The position numbers and the translations under genes were made by a program. A stretch of DNA of 60,370 bases from Bacillota bacterium (lineage in GTDB: Bacteria; Bacillota; Clostridia; Lachnospirales; Lachnospiraceae). Below, piece after piece: positions 28,235-36,253 of this stretch (position 1 is the stretch's first letter; every line of letters starts with the position of its first letter). Under the pieces are notes generated by a model. The model was not told the DNA's origin and searched no databases. It was given only the letters and a program-made list of their open reading frames with translations. The stretch spans positions 1 to 60,370 of the forward strand of contig JAFADH010000213.1 in assembly GCA_023424995.1 (NCBI GenBank), read 5' to 3'.

Positions 28235-29050
28235 CTATTCAAACACTACAATTGCCTGTTTACGTTTTATTCTGAGCAATATACTTTCAAGTACCCGGAA
28301 GCTGTGGTTTAAGTCCTTCTGCTCCAGATATGCGGCAGCCAGATCCTGGCCGATTACCAGATCCATATTTCTCTCATCGGAGCATAACAGAACGGCTTTA
28401 TCGGTTCCAAGTACGGAGGAGGTATATACATTATCGTTCAGCATTTTTCTGATGCGGTCAATTTCCAGCAGACCCGTACCCGGCTGGATGCGCTGAAGCC
28501 TGGTGTTAACATCCGGACTGACTACCAGAACATAATTTCCGTAGATACCCTTGGAGGATAACAGCTCCAGGGCGGAAGCGATATCGGAGAATGCATTCTC
28601 ACCTGCTGACCAGTCGGATTTCTTCAGCTTATTAATTCCGGGAGCCGTAAGAAGACCGTCATATCCCAGCTTCTTATTGCCGAAGAAGAGGAAATGATCC
28701 TCCTTTCTGGCGCTTGCTTCGGCAGCGGTGGCAGCCTTGGACAAGTCAATGGGATAACCGAACTGTTTACTTCTTTCTATATCTTTTGAAAATAATACAA
28801 AATCGTTGTAAAGAATGGGAAGCTCTACATATCGGCGGCCTTTTGTAAGGATTAATCCGTCTTCGGATACCTCATCCAGCGTGTCGGAGTCATCAATTGT
28901 AATACTTTCCGTACCTATACCCAGAGGTCCGAATATGTGAAGGAACTTTCTTCCGGTCAGAAGACTGCGTGCAGTCCGGACAACCGTGGAGTCAATCTGT
29001 TCCCATAAAGCCTCATCGATTGGAGCGCTTTCTCTTGATAAATAACTCAT
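28235..29050 (-). CDS. Encapsulin nanocompartment shell protein (family 1)
   Basis: A 271-residue HK97-fold protein of typical family 1 encapsulin length, which self-assembles into a hollow shell. The N-terminal LSRESAPIDEALWEQID helix is the region that binds cargo peptides. The middle has the P-domain pattern ASARKEDHFLFFGNK and GYDGLLTAPG, and the end shows LGQDLAAAYLEQ-like A-domain strands and a C-terminal IVVFE. It lies 30 bp downstream of a ferritin-like gene whose product ends in an encapsulin targeting peptide. No phage genes are near. The compartment probably stores iron and limits oxidative damage. Confidence 0.93.
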   Translation of the reverse strand: MSYLSRESAPIDEALWEQIDSTVVRTARSLLTGRKFLHIFGPLGIGTESITIDDSDTLDEVSEDGLILTKGRRYVELPILYNDFVLFSKDIERSKQFGYPIDLSKAATAAEASARKEDHFLFFGNKKLGYDGLLTAPGINKLKKSDWSAGENAFSDIASALELLSSKGIYGNYVLVVSPDVNTRLQRIQPGTGLLEIDRIRKMLNDNVYTSSVLGTDKAVLLCSDERNMDLVIGQDLAAAYLEQKDLNHSFRVLESILLRIKRKQAIVVFE

Positions 29051-29080
29051 ACCTGTTACTCCTTTCCAGCCTGCTGCGGC

Positions 29081-29452
29081 TCACGATTTAATAAGGCTGC
29101 CAACGGTCAAGGAACCGGCAGAGCCTATAACTGTATCAACAGAAGGAGGTGTGATACCCAGATCTTCAAGCATTTCCTTAACTTCTGATTCTCCGGAAGC
29201 AAAGTGTTCGGCTTCCTTCGGGTCAAGAATACGTAACAGGGTCATCAGTTCACCAACATGAGCTTTTTCTTCATCCCGGATTTCAGCGATCACCTTCTTG
29301 GCAATCTCGATATCGGTAGCCTGAACATGTGCGTCATACACATAGATGGCCTCCAGCTCGCCTGCGATGTCCAGGCGGATAGCTTGAATTAATTCTTCCT
29401 TTGTCATTTTTCTTTCCACATTCCCTTGAAATGGATTAGCGAAAGCTGGCAT
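29081..29452 (-). CDS. Encapsulated ferritin-like cargo protein
   Basis: A 123-residue half-ferritin (EncFtn-like) predicted to oxidise Fe(II) inside the encapsulin shell. Two helices carry the metal ligands: GELEAIYVYDAHVQ (Glu32, Glu34, His42) and EIRDEEKAHVGEL with an E-x-x-H motif (Glu62, His65). The C-terminus SLTVGSLIKS (residues 114-123) is a clear cargo-loading peptide of the LTVGSL type. AAGGAGG precedes the ATG. It is the first gene of the operon with the shell gene. The short subunit should pair up to form the di-iron site. Confidence 0.92.
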   Translation of the reverse strand: MPAFANPFQGNVERKMTKEELIQAIRLDIAGELEAIYVYDAHVQATDIEIAKKVIAEIRDEEKAHVGELMTLLRILDPKEAEHFASGESEVKEMLEDLGITPPSVDTVIGSAGSLTVGSLIKS

Positions 29453-29474
29453 AATTTTTTTCCTCCTTAAAAAT

Positions 29475-29506
29475 AGTAATCATTACTGTTATTAACAGTA
29501 TAACAG
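29475..29506. promoter_or_regulatory. Palindromes at the encapsulin operon promoter
   Basis: Two palindromes sit between promoter and start: AGTAATCATTACT (29475-29487, perfect 6-1-6) and CTGTTAT-N7-ATAACAG (29486-29506), the second covering the -10 box. The TAAT-N-ATTA core recalls Fur/PerR-type sites but matches only partly, so the regulator is not identified. Confidence 0.55.
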
Positions 29507-29524
29507 TTTTATTTTATAATGCAA
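29497..29524 (-). promoter_or_regulatory. Promoter of the encapsulin operon
   Basis: Minus-strand TTGCAT (29519-29524), 16-bp spacer, TATACT (29497-29502). Confidence 0.6.
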
Positions 29525-29655
29525 GTACTAATTACATTATTTTGGAATGATTTATAATATTTATTTAAAAGCCGTAATAAGAGTGTATGCAATATGCTCC
29601 GGTATATACCGGACCTCCCGGATTCCAAAACTTAAGTTCAGGTAATTACTTGTAC

Positions 29656-29684
29656 TTGCATTCGGCAATTTTTTCTTATATGAT
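29656..29684 (+). promoter_or_regulatory. Promoter of mgsA
   Basis: TTGCAT (29656-29661), 17-bp spacer, TATGAT (29679-29684), about 55 bp before the ATG. Confidence 0.6.
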
Positions 29685-29740
29685 AAGGATAGTTACTTAA
29701 TCGTTAATCAAGCAAATACAGGTAGGAGAGATAACATAAG

Positions 29741-30217
29741 ATGATTCAGGATGATTATATTAATTTTACAATCGAAAAACAGAAGCACATCGCTCTCATT
29801 GCCCATGATACCAAGAAGCACGAGCTGGTGGAATGGGTCGAAAACAATAAAGAAGTGCTGAAAAACCATTTCTTAAGCGGTACCGGCACTACGGCAAGAT
29901 TGATTGTCGATAAGACCGGACTTCCGGTTAAGGCTTATAACAGCGGTCCTCTGGGAGGAGATCAGCAGATCGGCTGCCGCATCGTGGAAGGCAATATTGA
30001 TTTTGTCATATTCTTTTGGGATCCCCTGGCTTCCCAGCCCCATGACCCGGATGTGAAAGCACTGCTTCGCATCTGTGCAGTTTATGATATTCCGGTAGCG
30101 AATAACAGGGCAACAGCGGATTTTCTTATTACTTCCAAATTTATGAATGAAGAATATGAAAGGCATGTATTAAATTATAACAAGGTAATTCAAAAGAGAA
30201 TTGAAGACTTTAAGTAG
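29741..30217 (+). CDS. mgsA: Methylglyoxal synthase
   Basis: A 158-residue enzyme that converts dihydroxyacetone phosphate to methylglyoxal and phosphate, a bypass of lower glycolysis. The family motifs are intact: IALIAHDTKKHEL with the catalytic-region Asp, SGTGTTARL for phosphate binding, GPLGGDQQIG, and FFWDPLASQPHDPDVKALLR. Length is normal. It stands alone, with its own promoter upstream and a large hairpin downstream. Confidence 0.96.
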   Translation: MIQDDYINFTIEKQKHIALIAHDTKKHELVEWVENNKEVLKNHFLSGTGTTARLIVDKTGLPVKAYNSGPLGGDQQIGCRIVEGNIDFVIFFWDPLASQPHDPDVKALLRICAVYDIPVANNRATADFLITSKFMNEEYERHVLNYNKVIQKRIEDFK

Positions 30218-30304
30218 TGATGCCTGCCATAATGCAGCCTGTGTTACTGAATGATCATATGATGATTAAAATTATCTGTCAATTATAATAATACTTATAT
30301 ACAG

Positions 30305-30393
30305 AAGGTGCAACCGGATTGATATGCTGTCCCCAGAGATAAATTTTTCATTATCTGTGCTGGAGGCGGCATCTTAAATCCGGCTGCACCTTT
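30305..30393. repeat. 88-nt long imperfect hairpin
   Basis: Nested pairing runs the whole length: AAGGTGCA-A-CCGGATT with AATCCGG-C-TGCACCTT outside, ATGCTGTCCCCAG with CTGGAGGCGGCAT in the middle, and AGATAA with TTATCT round an ATTTTTCA loop. It may be the mgsA terminator (TTTC follows), a structured RNA or a miniature mobile element. The other bases between mgsA and the LysR gene show nothing. Confidence 0.65.
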
Positions 30394-30463
30394 CATGTCA
30401 GGCTTAAAACTGCCCGGATATGATATTAGTGATAAATAATGCTTATGATGCTTTTAGGGGATG

Positions 30464-31351
30464 TCATGTATTGGTAATATTAGTAAGGCTCTCAATAAAG
30501 TATCTTGCTCCGTCGGACACCGGTATATCCTGGTTATAAGCTGCCACAAGCAATCGCTGCGGTATATCCTGTGTGGTATGGATAATCGACAGATTCTCCA
30601 TATTACTCATGCAGAAGTCGGGAATGAATGCCACTCCCAGACCGATTCTGGCCAGATCGATTAAGAGGTCGTTGCTGCTTAATTCAATTGCCGGTACCAG
30701 ATCCAGTGAATTCTCGAGGAACAGGTTGTGCAGGAACATGCTGGTGGTGGAGCGCTTGTCCAGCATCAGGATCGGATACCTGAGCAGCTCCTGGAGCGTA
30801 ACGGTATGATCGGACAGGGGAAAGGCTTCCGGGTTCGCAATAAAGATATCACGGAATTCCTTCACAGGAATGATCTGCATCATATTATTCAAGGCGGAGT
30901 TAGGAGAATTCGTAACGATCACATCCACCTCATTGCGTTCCAGTAATTTGGCACATTGGAGGGAAGTGCCGTTAGTTACCTTAATATGGATGTTCGGATA
31001 TTTCTTATGAAAATTATTCAGGAAGGGAACCAGATAATAACGGCAGATGGTATCGCTTGCCCCGATCCGAAGCTGTATGCCGCTCTTGGGATCCGCACAG
31101 AGCTGGTTCTCACCGCGGCTGATAAGGTTGATGGCAGGTTCGATATGCTTTAAGAGCAGTTCGCCTTCCTTCGTTAAGGCTACTCTTTTGGTGCTGCGGA
31201 TAAACAGGGTCTGGTTCAATCGCTTCTCCAGGGTCTTGATGGACTGGCTCACTGCTGACTGTGAGATATACAGCATGTCCGCGGCATCGGAGAAACTAAG
31301 GCTCTTTGCTACATGAAAGAATACCTTATACAGCTCATAATTAATATCCAT
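30464..31351 (-). CDS. LysR family transcriptional regulator
   Basis: A 295-residue LysR regulator. The N-terminal winged helix carries LSFSDAADMLYISQSAVSQSIKTLE, the classic LysR recognition helix, and residues from about 90 form the periplasmic-binding-like ligand domain. AAGGAG precedes the ATG. It is transcribed away from purL, with a perfect 8-1-8 palindrome between the two genes. LysR proteins usually control themselves and a divergent neighbour, so purL is a candidate target; the ligand is unknown. Confidence 0.92.
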   Translation of the reverse strand: MDINYELYKVFFHVAKSLSFSDAADMLYISQSAVSQSIKTLEKRLNQTLFIRSTKRVALTKEGELLLKHIEPAINLISRGENQLCADPKSGIQLRIGASDTICRYYLVPFLNNFHKKYPNIHIKVTNGTSLQCAKLLERNEVDVIVTNSPNSALNNMMQIIPVKEFRDIFIANPEAFPLSDHTVTLQELLRYPILMLDKRSTTSMFLHNLFLENSLDLVPAIELSSNDLLIDLARIGLGVAFIPDFCMSNMENLSIIHTTQDIPQRLLVAAYNQDIPVSDGARYFIESLTNITNT

Positions 31352-31394
31352 AATTGCTCCTTCCCGTATAAACAGGTATATTATTGTCTTTATC

Positions 31395-31411
31395 TATTAG
31401 ACAGTCTAATA
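31395..31411. promoter_or_regulatory. Palindrome between LysR gene and purL
   Basis: TATTAGAC-A-GTCTAATA is a perfect 8-1-8 inverted repeat, upstream of the purL -35 box and near the LysR gene promoter, where a LysR activator would be expected to bind. Confidence 0.7.
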
Positions 31412-31433
31412 AAAAGATTTACATATATTAATT

Positions 31434-31461
31434 TTGATTATAAAACATGTTATGCTATAAT
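31434..31461 (+). promoter_or_regulatory. Promoter of purL
   Basis: TTGATT (31434-31439), 16-bp spacer, TATAAT (31456-31461), about 63 bp before the purL ATG. Confidence 0.7.
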
Positions 31462-31523
31462 TCAAGTACATGATAAGCAAATAATATATAATAAGCAGAT
31501 TGACCATAGAAAGGAGTCTTGGA

Positions 31524-34500
31524 ATGGGCAAGGTAAGAAGAATATACGTTGAGAAGAAGACACCCTATGCTGTCAGGGCTAAGGAGCTGAAGACAGAGCT
31601 TGGCAGCTACCTGGGGATTAAGAGCCTGGAGACGGTGCGTGTTCTGATCCGTTATGATATAGAGAATGTAAGTGAGGAGACCTATGAGAAGGCGCTGGGA
31701 ACCGTATTCTCGGAGCCGCCGTTGGATATTTTGTACGAGGAAAGCTTTGACAGGGCGAACAGCCATAGCTTTACCGTGGAATATCTGCCGGGGCAGTTTG
31801 ACCAGAGAGCGGATTCTGCGGAACAATGTGTCAAGCTGCTGGATGAGAAGGAGGAGCCGGTCATTCGCTCCGCCACCACCTATGTTCTGACGGGTGAGCT
31901 TACGGAGGAGGAGTATTATAAAATCAAGTCCTATTGCATCAACCCGGTGGATTCCAGAGAAGCTGACGAGATAAAGCCGGATACATTGATAGCGGAATAT
32001 GAAGAACCGGAGGATGTAACCGTATTCCATGGTTTTGCGGATATGGAAGAGGAGGAGTTCTGCAAGCTGTACGCTTCTCTTAATCTTGCCATGACCTTTA
32101 AGGATTTCTTATTTATACAGGATTATTACAGATCGGAAGAGAAGCGGGATCCTTCCATGACGGAGATTCGCGTTCTGGATACTTACTGGTCGGATCATTG
32201 CAGACACACCACCTTCCTGACAGAGCTGAAGAATATCACCTTTGAAGAAGGTTATTATACCCAACCCATTAAGGCAGCATACGAGAGTTATATTGCGGAA
32301 CGTGAGAAGCTGTACCGGGGACGCGGGGATAAATATATATCCTTAATGGATATCGCACTGCTGGCTATGAAAAAAATACGGGCGGAAGGCAAGCTTGAAG
32401 ATATGGAGGTATCCGAGGAGATCAATGCCTGCTCCATTATCGTACCGGTAGAGATTGACGGTAAAACTGAGGAGTGGCTTGTGTTCTTCAAGAATGAGAC
32501 ACATAACCATCCCACGGAAATCGAACCCTTCGGCGGAGCCGCCACCTGTCTGGGCGGTGCGATCCGTGATCCTCTGTCAGGCAGAGGCTATGTATATCAG
32601 GCTATGAGAGTGACCGGAGCAGCGGACCCCACGGTACCGGTGAAGGATACCATGAAGGGAAAGCTGCCACAGAGAAAGATCTGTACAGGAGCAGCATCGG
32701 GCTACAGCTCCTATGGCAATCAGATCGGACTGGCTACCGGCCTTGTGGATGAGGTATATCACCCTGATTATGCGGCGAAGCGAATGGAAATCGGAGCAGT
32801 CATGGGTGCTGCGCCCAGAAGGAATGTCATCCGCGGGAGCTCCGATCCCGGTGACATCATCATATTAATGGGCGGCAGAACCGGGCGTGACGGCTGCGGC
32901 GGGGCAACGGGTTCCTCCAAGAGCCACAACACAGAGTCCATAGAGACCTGCGGTGCGGAGGTCCAGAAGGGAAATGCACCCACGGAGCGTAAGCTGCAGA
33001 GGTTGTTCCGCAGGGAAGAGGTCAGCCGGTTAATTAAGAAATGCAATGATTTCGGCGCCGGCGGCGTATCCGTGGCAATCGGTGAGCTGGCAGCGGGACT
33101 TCGGATAGAGCTGGACAAGGTTCCGAAGAAATACGCGGGTCTTGACGGGACAGAGCTGGCAATCTCAGAATCCCAGGAGAGGATGGCAATTGTCGTTGAT
33201 CCTGGGGATGCGGACAGGATGCTTGCATTTGCGGAGGAAGAGAACCTGGAAGCGGTCATAGTTGCCGAGGTTACCGAAGCCCCGAGACTGGTGATGAACT
33301 GGAGAGGCAGGGAGATCGTCAATATCTCCAGGGCTTTTTTAGGTACCAACGGTGCGCATCAGGAAGCAAGTGCTTATATCAGCCAGCCGGATAAAGATAA
33401 AAACTACCTGCATGGATATCATGAGGATAAGAGCGATTACGGAAAGGGCAGTCTTAAGGCTGCCGGTATGGCGGAAGCTCTGGATGTGAAGGATACCTGG
33501 CTGAAGACACTTGCTTCACTCAATGTATGCTCCAAGAAAGGGCTGGCGGAGATGTTCGACAGTTCCATCGGCGCCTCCACGGTGACCATGCCTTATGGCG
33601 GCAGATACCAATTATCTCCGATCCAGACCATGACGGCAAAGCTGCCTGTCTTATACGGCAATACCGATACCGTATCCATGATGAGCTATGGCTTTGATCC
33701 CTATCTGTCCAGCTGGTCGCCCTTCCATGGCTCCGTATATTCCGTTATCTCCTCCGTAGCTAAGATCGTCGCTGCCGGCGGAGATCATAAGAAGATAAGA
33801 TTCACCTTCCAGGAGTTCTTCCGCAAGCTGGGGAATGATCCGAAGCGTTGGGGTGAGCCGTTGGTGGCATTGCTTGGCGCATATGATGCCCAGGTGAAGC
33901 TTGGACTTCCCTCCATCGGCGGTAAGGACAGCATGTCCGGAAGCTTCAATGACATCGATGTTCCTCCTACCTTGGTTTCCTTTGCGGTGGATATTGCAAA
34001 GAGCAGTGACATTATTACGACCGAGCTTAAAGAGGCAGGTAACAAAATTATTAAATTTAATATAAAGAAGGATGCCTGTGATCTGCCGGATTATGAGCAA
34101 TTGGATGCAATGTATGCGAAAATCACGAAACTGATGAGAAAAGGCAGGGTAAAGTCGGCATATGCAGTAGGCATCGGCGGAGTCGCCGAGGCTGTCAGTA
34201 AGATGGCCTTCGGCAACCAGCTTGGTGTAACGCTTGATTCCAAGGTAACGAGAGAGGAGTTGTTCCTTCCCGGATACGGTTATATTCTGGCAGAGACGGA
34301 CAGTGAAACCGCTTCAGAACTGCTTCAATATGGCTTTACGGCAGATGAGTTTGATATGGTCGGAACTGTTACCGAAGCCCGGGAGTTCGTGTACTGCGAT
34401 CATAAGATTGCCCTGGAAGAAGCCCTGGAGGCCTGGACGTCCGCCTTGGAAAAGGTATATCCCACAAGAACGGGGATTGCGGAGAAGAAGCTTGATATCA

Positions 34501-35345
34501 GGCTTTATGATGCCGGGAATGTCTATGTGGCAAAGAATAAGACAGCTAAGCCGAGGGTATTCATTCCGGTTTTCCCGGGAACCAACTGTGAATATGATAC
34601 CCTCAGGGCATTCCATAATGCAGGGGCGGAGGTGGAGACCTTTGTATTTAAGAATCAGTCGGCAGACCACATTCTGGAATCGGCAGGTGCATTTGCAGAT
34701 AGTATTAAGAAGGCACAGATTCTTATGTTCCCCGGCGGCTTCTCCGCCGGAGACGAACCGGACGGCTCCGGCAAATTCATCGCAACTGCCTTCCGCAACG
34801 AGAAGCTTAAGGAAGCAGTCAACGACCTTCTAAAGGTAAGGGACGGTCTGGTGCTGGGTATCTGCAACGGTTTTCAGGCTATTATCAAGCTTGGACTGGT
34901 GCCTTACGGCGAGATTACTCCTCTGAAGGAGGATTCACCGACTCTGGCTACCAATAGCATCGGACGTCATATCTCCAAATCGGTCTATACCAGGATAGTA
35001 ACCAATAAATCCCCCTGGTTAATGAAAGCAGAGCTGGGCGGAGTGTATTCCATCCCCGCATCCCATGGAGAAGGCCGTTTTGTAGCCGGTGAGGAGTGGA
35101 TTAAGAAGTTATTCGAGAACGGTCAGGTCGCAACGCAGTATGTAGATCTTGACGGTAATCCCACCATGGACGAGGACTTTAACCCCAACGGTTCCTACTA
35201 TGCAATCGAAGGCATCACCAGCCCGGACGGACGGGTCCTCGGTAAGATGACACATTCCGAGCGCCGTGGTGATCATGTTGCTGTCAATATCACCGGTGAC
35301 CAGAATCAGTACATCTTTGAGTCCGGTGTGGAATACTTCAGATAA
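31524..35345 (+). CDS. purL: Phosphoribosylformylglycinamidine synthase, single chain
   Basis: A 1273-residue large-type PurL that makes FGAM from FGAR, ATP and glutamine in purine synthesis. The N-terminal PurS-like part is followed by two ATP-grasp-unrelated AIRS-type halves; DTYWSDHCRHTTF and NETHNHPTEIEPFGGAATC mark the FGAR/ATP site. The C-terminal class I glutaminase has FPGGFSAGDEPDGSG, the nucleophile Cys in LGICNGFQ, and a SHGEGRF segment with the His. The ATG at 31524 has AAGGAG upstream; an upstream in-frame start is rejected. No other pur gene is in the window. Confidence 0.96.
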   Translation: MGKVRRIYVEKKTPYAVRAKELKTELGSYLGIKSLETVRVLIRYDIENVSEETYEKALGTVFSEPPLDILYEESFDRANSHSFTVEYLPGQFDQRADSAEQCVKLLDEKEEPVIRSATTYVLTGELTEEEYYKIKSYCINPVDSREADEIKPDTLIAEYEEPEDVTVFHGFADMEEEEFCKLYASLNLAMTFKDFLFIQDYYRSEEKRDPSMTEIRVLDTYWSDHCRHTTFLTELKNITFEEGYYTQPIKAAYESYIAEREKLYRGRGDKYISLMDIALLAMKKIRAEGKLEDMEVSEEINACSIIVPVEIDGKTEEWLVFFKNETHNHPTEIEPFGGAATCLGGAIRDPLSGRGYVYQAMRVTGAADPTVPVKDTMKGKLPQRKICTGAASGYSSYGNQIGLATGLVDEVYHPDYAAKRMEIGAVMGAAPRRNVIRGSSDPGDIIILMGGRTGRDGCGGATGSSKSHNTESIETCGAEVQKGNAPTERKLQRLFRREEVSRLIKKCNDFGAGGVSVAIGELAAGLRIELDKVPKKYAGLDGTELAISESQERMAIVVDPGDADRMLAFAEEENLEAVIVAEVTEAPRLVMNWRGREIVNISRAFLGTNGAHQEASAYISQPDKDKNYLHGYHEDKSDYGKGSLKAAGMAEALDVKDTWLKTLASLNVCSKKGLAEMFDSSIGASTVTMPYGGRYQLSPIQTMTAKLPVLYGNTDTVSMMSYGFDPYLSSWSPFHGSVYSVISSVAKIVAAGGDHKKIRFTFQEFFRKLGNDPKRWGEPLVALLGAYDAQVKLGLPSIGGKDSMSGSFNDIDVPPTLVSFAVDIAKSSDIITTELKEAGNKIIKFNIKKDACDLPDYEQLDAMYAKITKLMRKGRVKSAYAVGIGGVAEAVSKMAFGNQLGVTLDSKVTREELFLPGYGYILAETDSETASELLQYGFTADEFDMVGTVTEAREFVYCDHKIALEEALEAWTSALEKVYPTRTGIAEKKLDIRLYDAGNVYVAKNKTAKPRVFIPVFPGTNCEYDTLRAFHNAGAEVETFVFKNQSADHILESAGAFADSIKKAQILMFPGGFSAGDEPDGSGKFIATAFRNEKLKEAVNDLLKVRDGLVLGICNGFQAIIKLGLVPYGEITPLKEDSPTLATNSIGRHISKSVYTRIVTNKSPWLMKAELGGVYSIPASHGEGRFVAGEEWIKKLFENGQVATQYVDLDGNPTMDEDFNPNGSYYAIEGITSPDGRVLGKMTHSERRGDHVAVNITGDQNQYIFESGVEYFR

Positions 35346-35368
35346 TATAGTTCCTTCTATGATTTGAT

Positions 35369-35397
35369 AAAAGGGTGCGGATCTTCCGCACCCTTTT
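35369..35397 (+). terminator. Terminator of purL
   Basis: A perfect 13-bp stem AAAAGGGTGCGGA with its complement, a TCT loop and a TTTT end. Confidence 0.92.
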
Positions 35398-35481
35398 AGA
35401 TGCAGATATCTTTATTTAAAAATATCTGAAGTACATATAATGATAAATATTGCCATAATAGCCAGAAATGGCCATTTTTTA

Positions 35482-35510
35482 TTGACATCAATAGGTCTTA
35501 TAAATACAAT
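35482..35510 (+). promoter_or_regulatory. Promoter of the MacB/FtsX-type ABC operon
   Basis: TTGACA (35482-35487), 17-bp spacer, TACAAT (35505-35510), about 55 bp before the ATPase gene. Confidence 0.75.
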
Positions 35511-35563
35511 AAAGATATTATTGTGATATATTTGGTGAATACAGCATCGAAGGGAGGAGTAGT

Positions 35564-36238
35564 ATGAATACAGTATTAAAAACAGTACAGATAGAGAAGA
35601 CCTATGGCAAGGGAGAGCTTGAGACAAATGCCTTAAAACCTACGGACCTGGAAATCGAGCAGGGAATATTCCATGCGATTATCGGGAAGAGCGGATCCGG
35701 TAAATCGACCTTATTGCATATACTTGGCGGACTGGATAAGCCGTCCGGCGGCAAGGTGTATCTGGAGGACAGGAGCATGTTCGATTTAAAGGAAAGGGAG
35801 CTTGCCATATTAAGGAGAAGAAGAATCGGATTTGTATTTCAAGCATATAATCTTCTGTCGGAGCATACTGTCCTGGAGAATATCCTGATGCCGGTACATC
35901 TGGATAAGAAGAAGGAGGATAAGCCTTATCTTGATAAAGTGCTTAAGACTCTTGGGATAGAAGAGAAGCTGCCCTATTATCCGGATGAGCTGTCGGGCGG
36001 GGAACGGCAAAGGGTAGCCATAGCCAGGGCGCTGGCAGCGAAGCCGGCCATCCTGCTGGCGGACGAACCCACCGGCAATCTTGATGAGAATACCGGCAGA
36101 GAAGTAATCAATCTGTTAAAGCAGTCAGCCAGGGAATTCGGACAGACTGTTATATTGGTAACCCATGATATGGATATAGCGGGGAATGCTGACCGTGTAA
36201 TCACTATTGCCAATGGCAGTATTACCTCCATTACTTAA
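35564..36238 (+). CDS. ABC transporter ATPase, MacB/LolD type
   Basis: A 224-residue ATPase of the MacB/LolD/BceA group: Walker A GKSGSGKSTLL, the ILGGLDKPSGG segment, Q-loop FVFQAYNLL, signature LSGGERQR, Walker B ILLADEPTGNLD and H-loop VTHDMD. It ends 15 bp before a large FtsX-domain permease gene, its obvious partner. These systems work as mechanotransmitters or in export of peptides or lipids; no two-component system is adjacent, so a bacitracin-type role has no support here. Confidence 0.93.
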   Translation: MNTVLKTVQIEKTYGKGELETNALKPTDLEIEQGIFHAIIGKSGSGKSTLLHILGGLDKPSGGKVYLEDRSMFDLKERELAILRRRRIGFVFQAYNLLSEHTVLENILMPVHLDKKKEDKPYLDKVLKTLGIEEKLPYYPDELSGGERQRVAIARALAAKPAILLADEPTGNLDENTGREVINLLKQSAREFGQTVILVTHDMDIAGNADRVITIANGSITSIT

Positions 36239-36253
36239 AGGAGGTATGGCCGG

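Noticed and set aside
28235..29050. Prophage major capsid protein
   Set aside because: The HK97 fold is shared, but no portal, protease, terminase or tail genes are near, and the upstream cargo gene carries an encapsulin targeting peptide.
32768..33349. 193-codon minus-strand frame inside purL
   Set aside because: Ser/Pro-rich shadow of purL without ribosome binding site.
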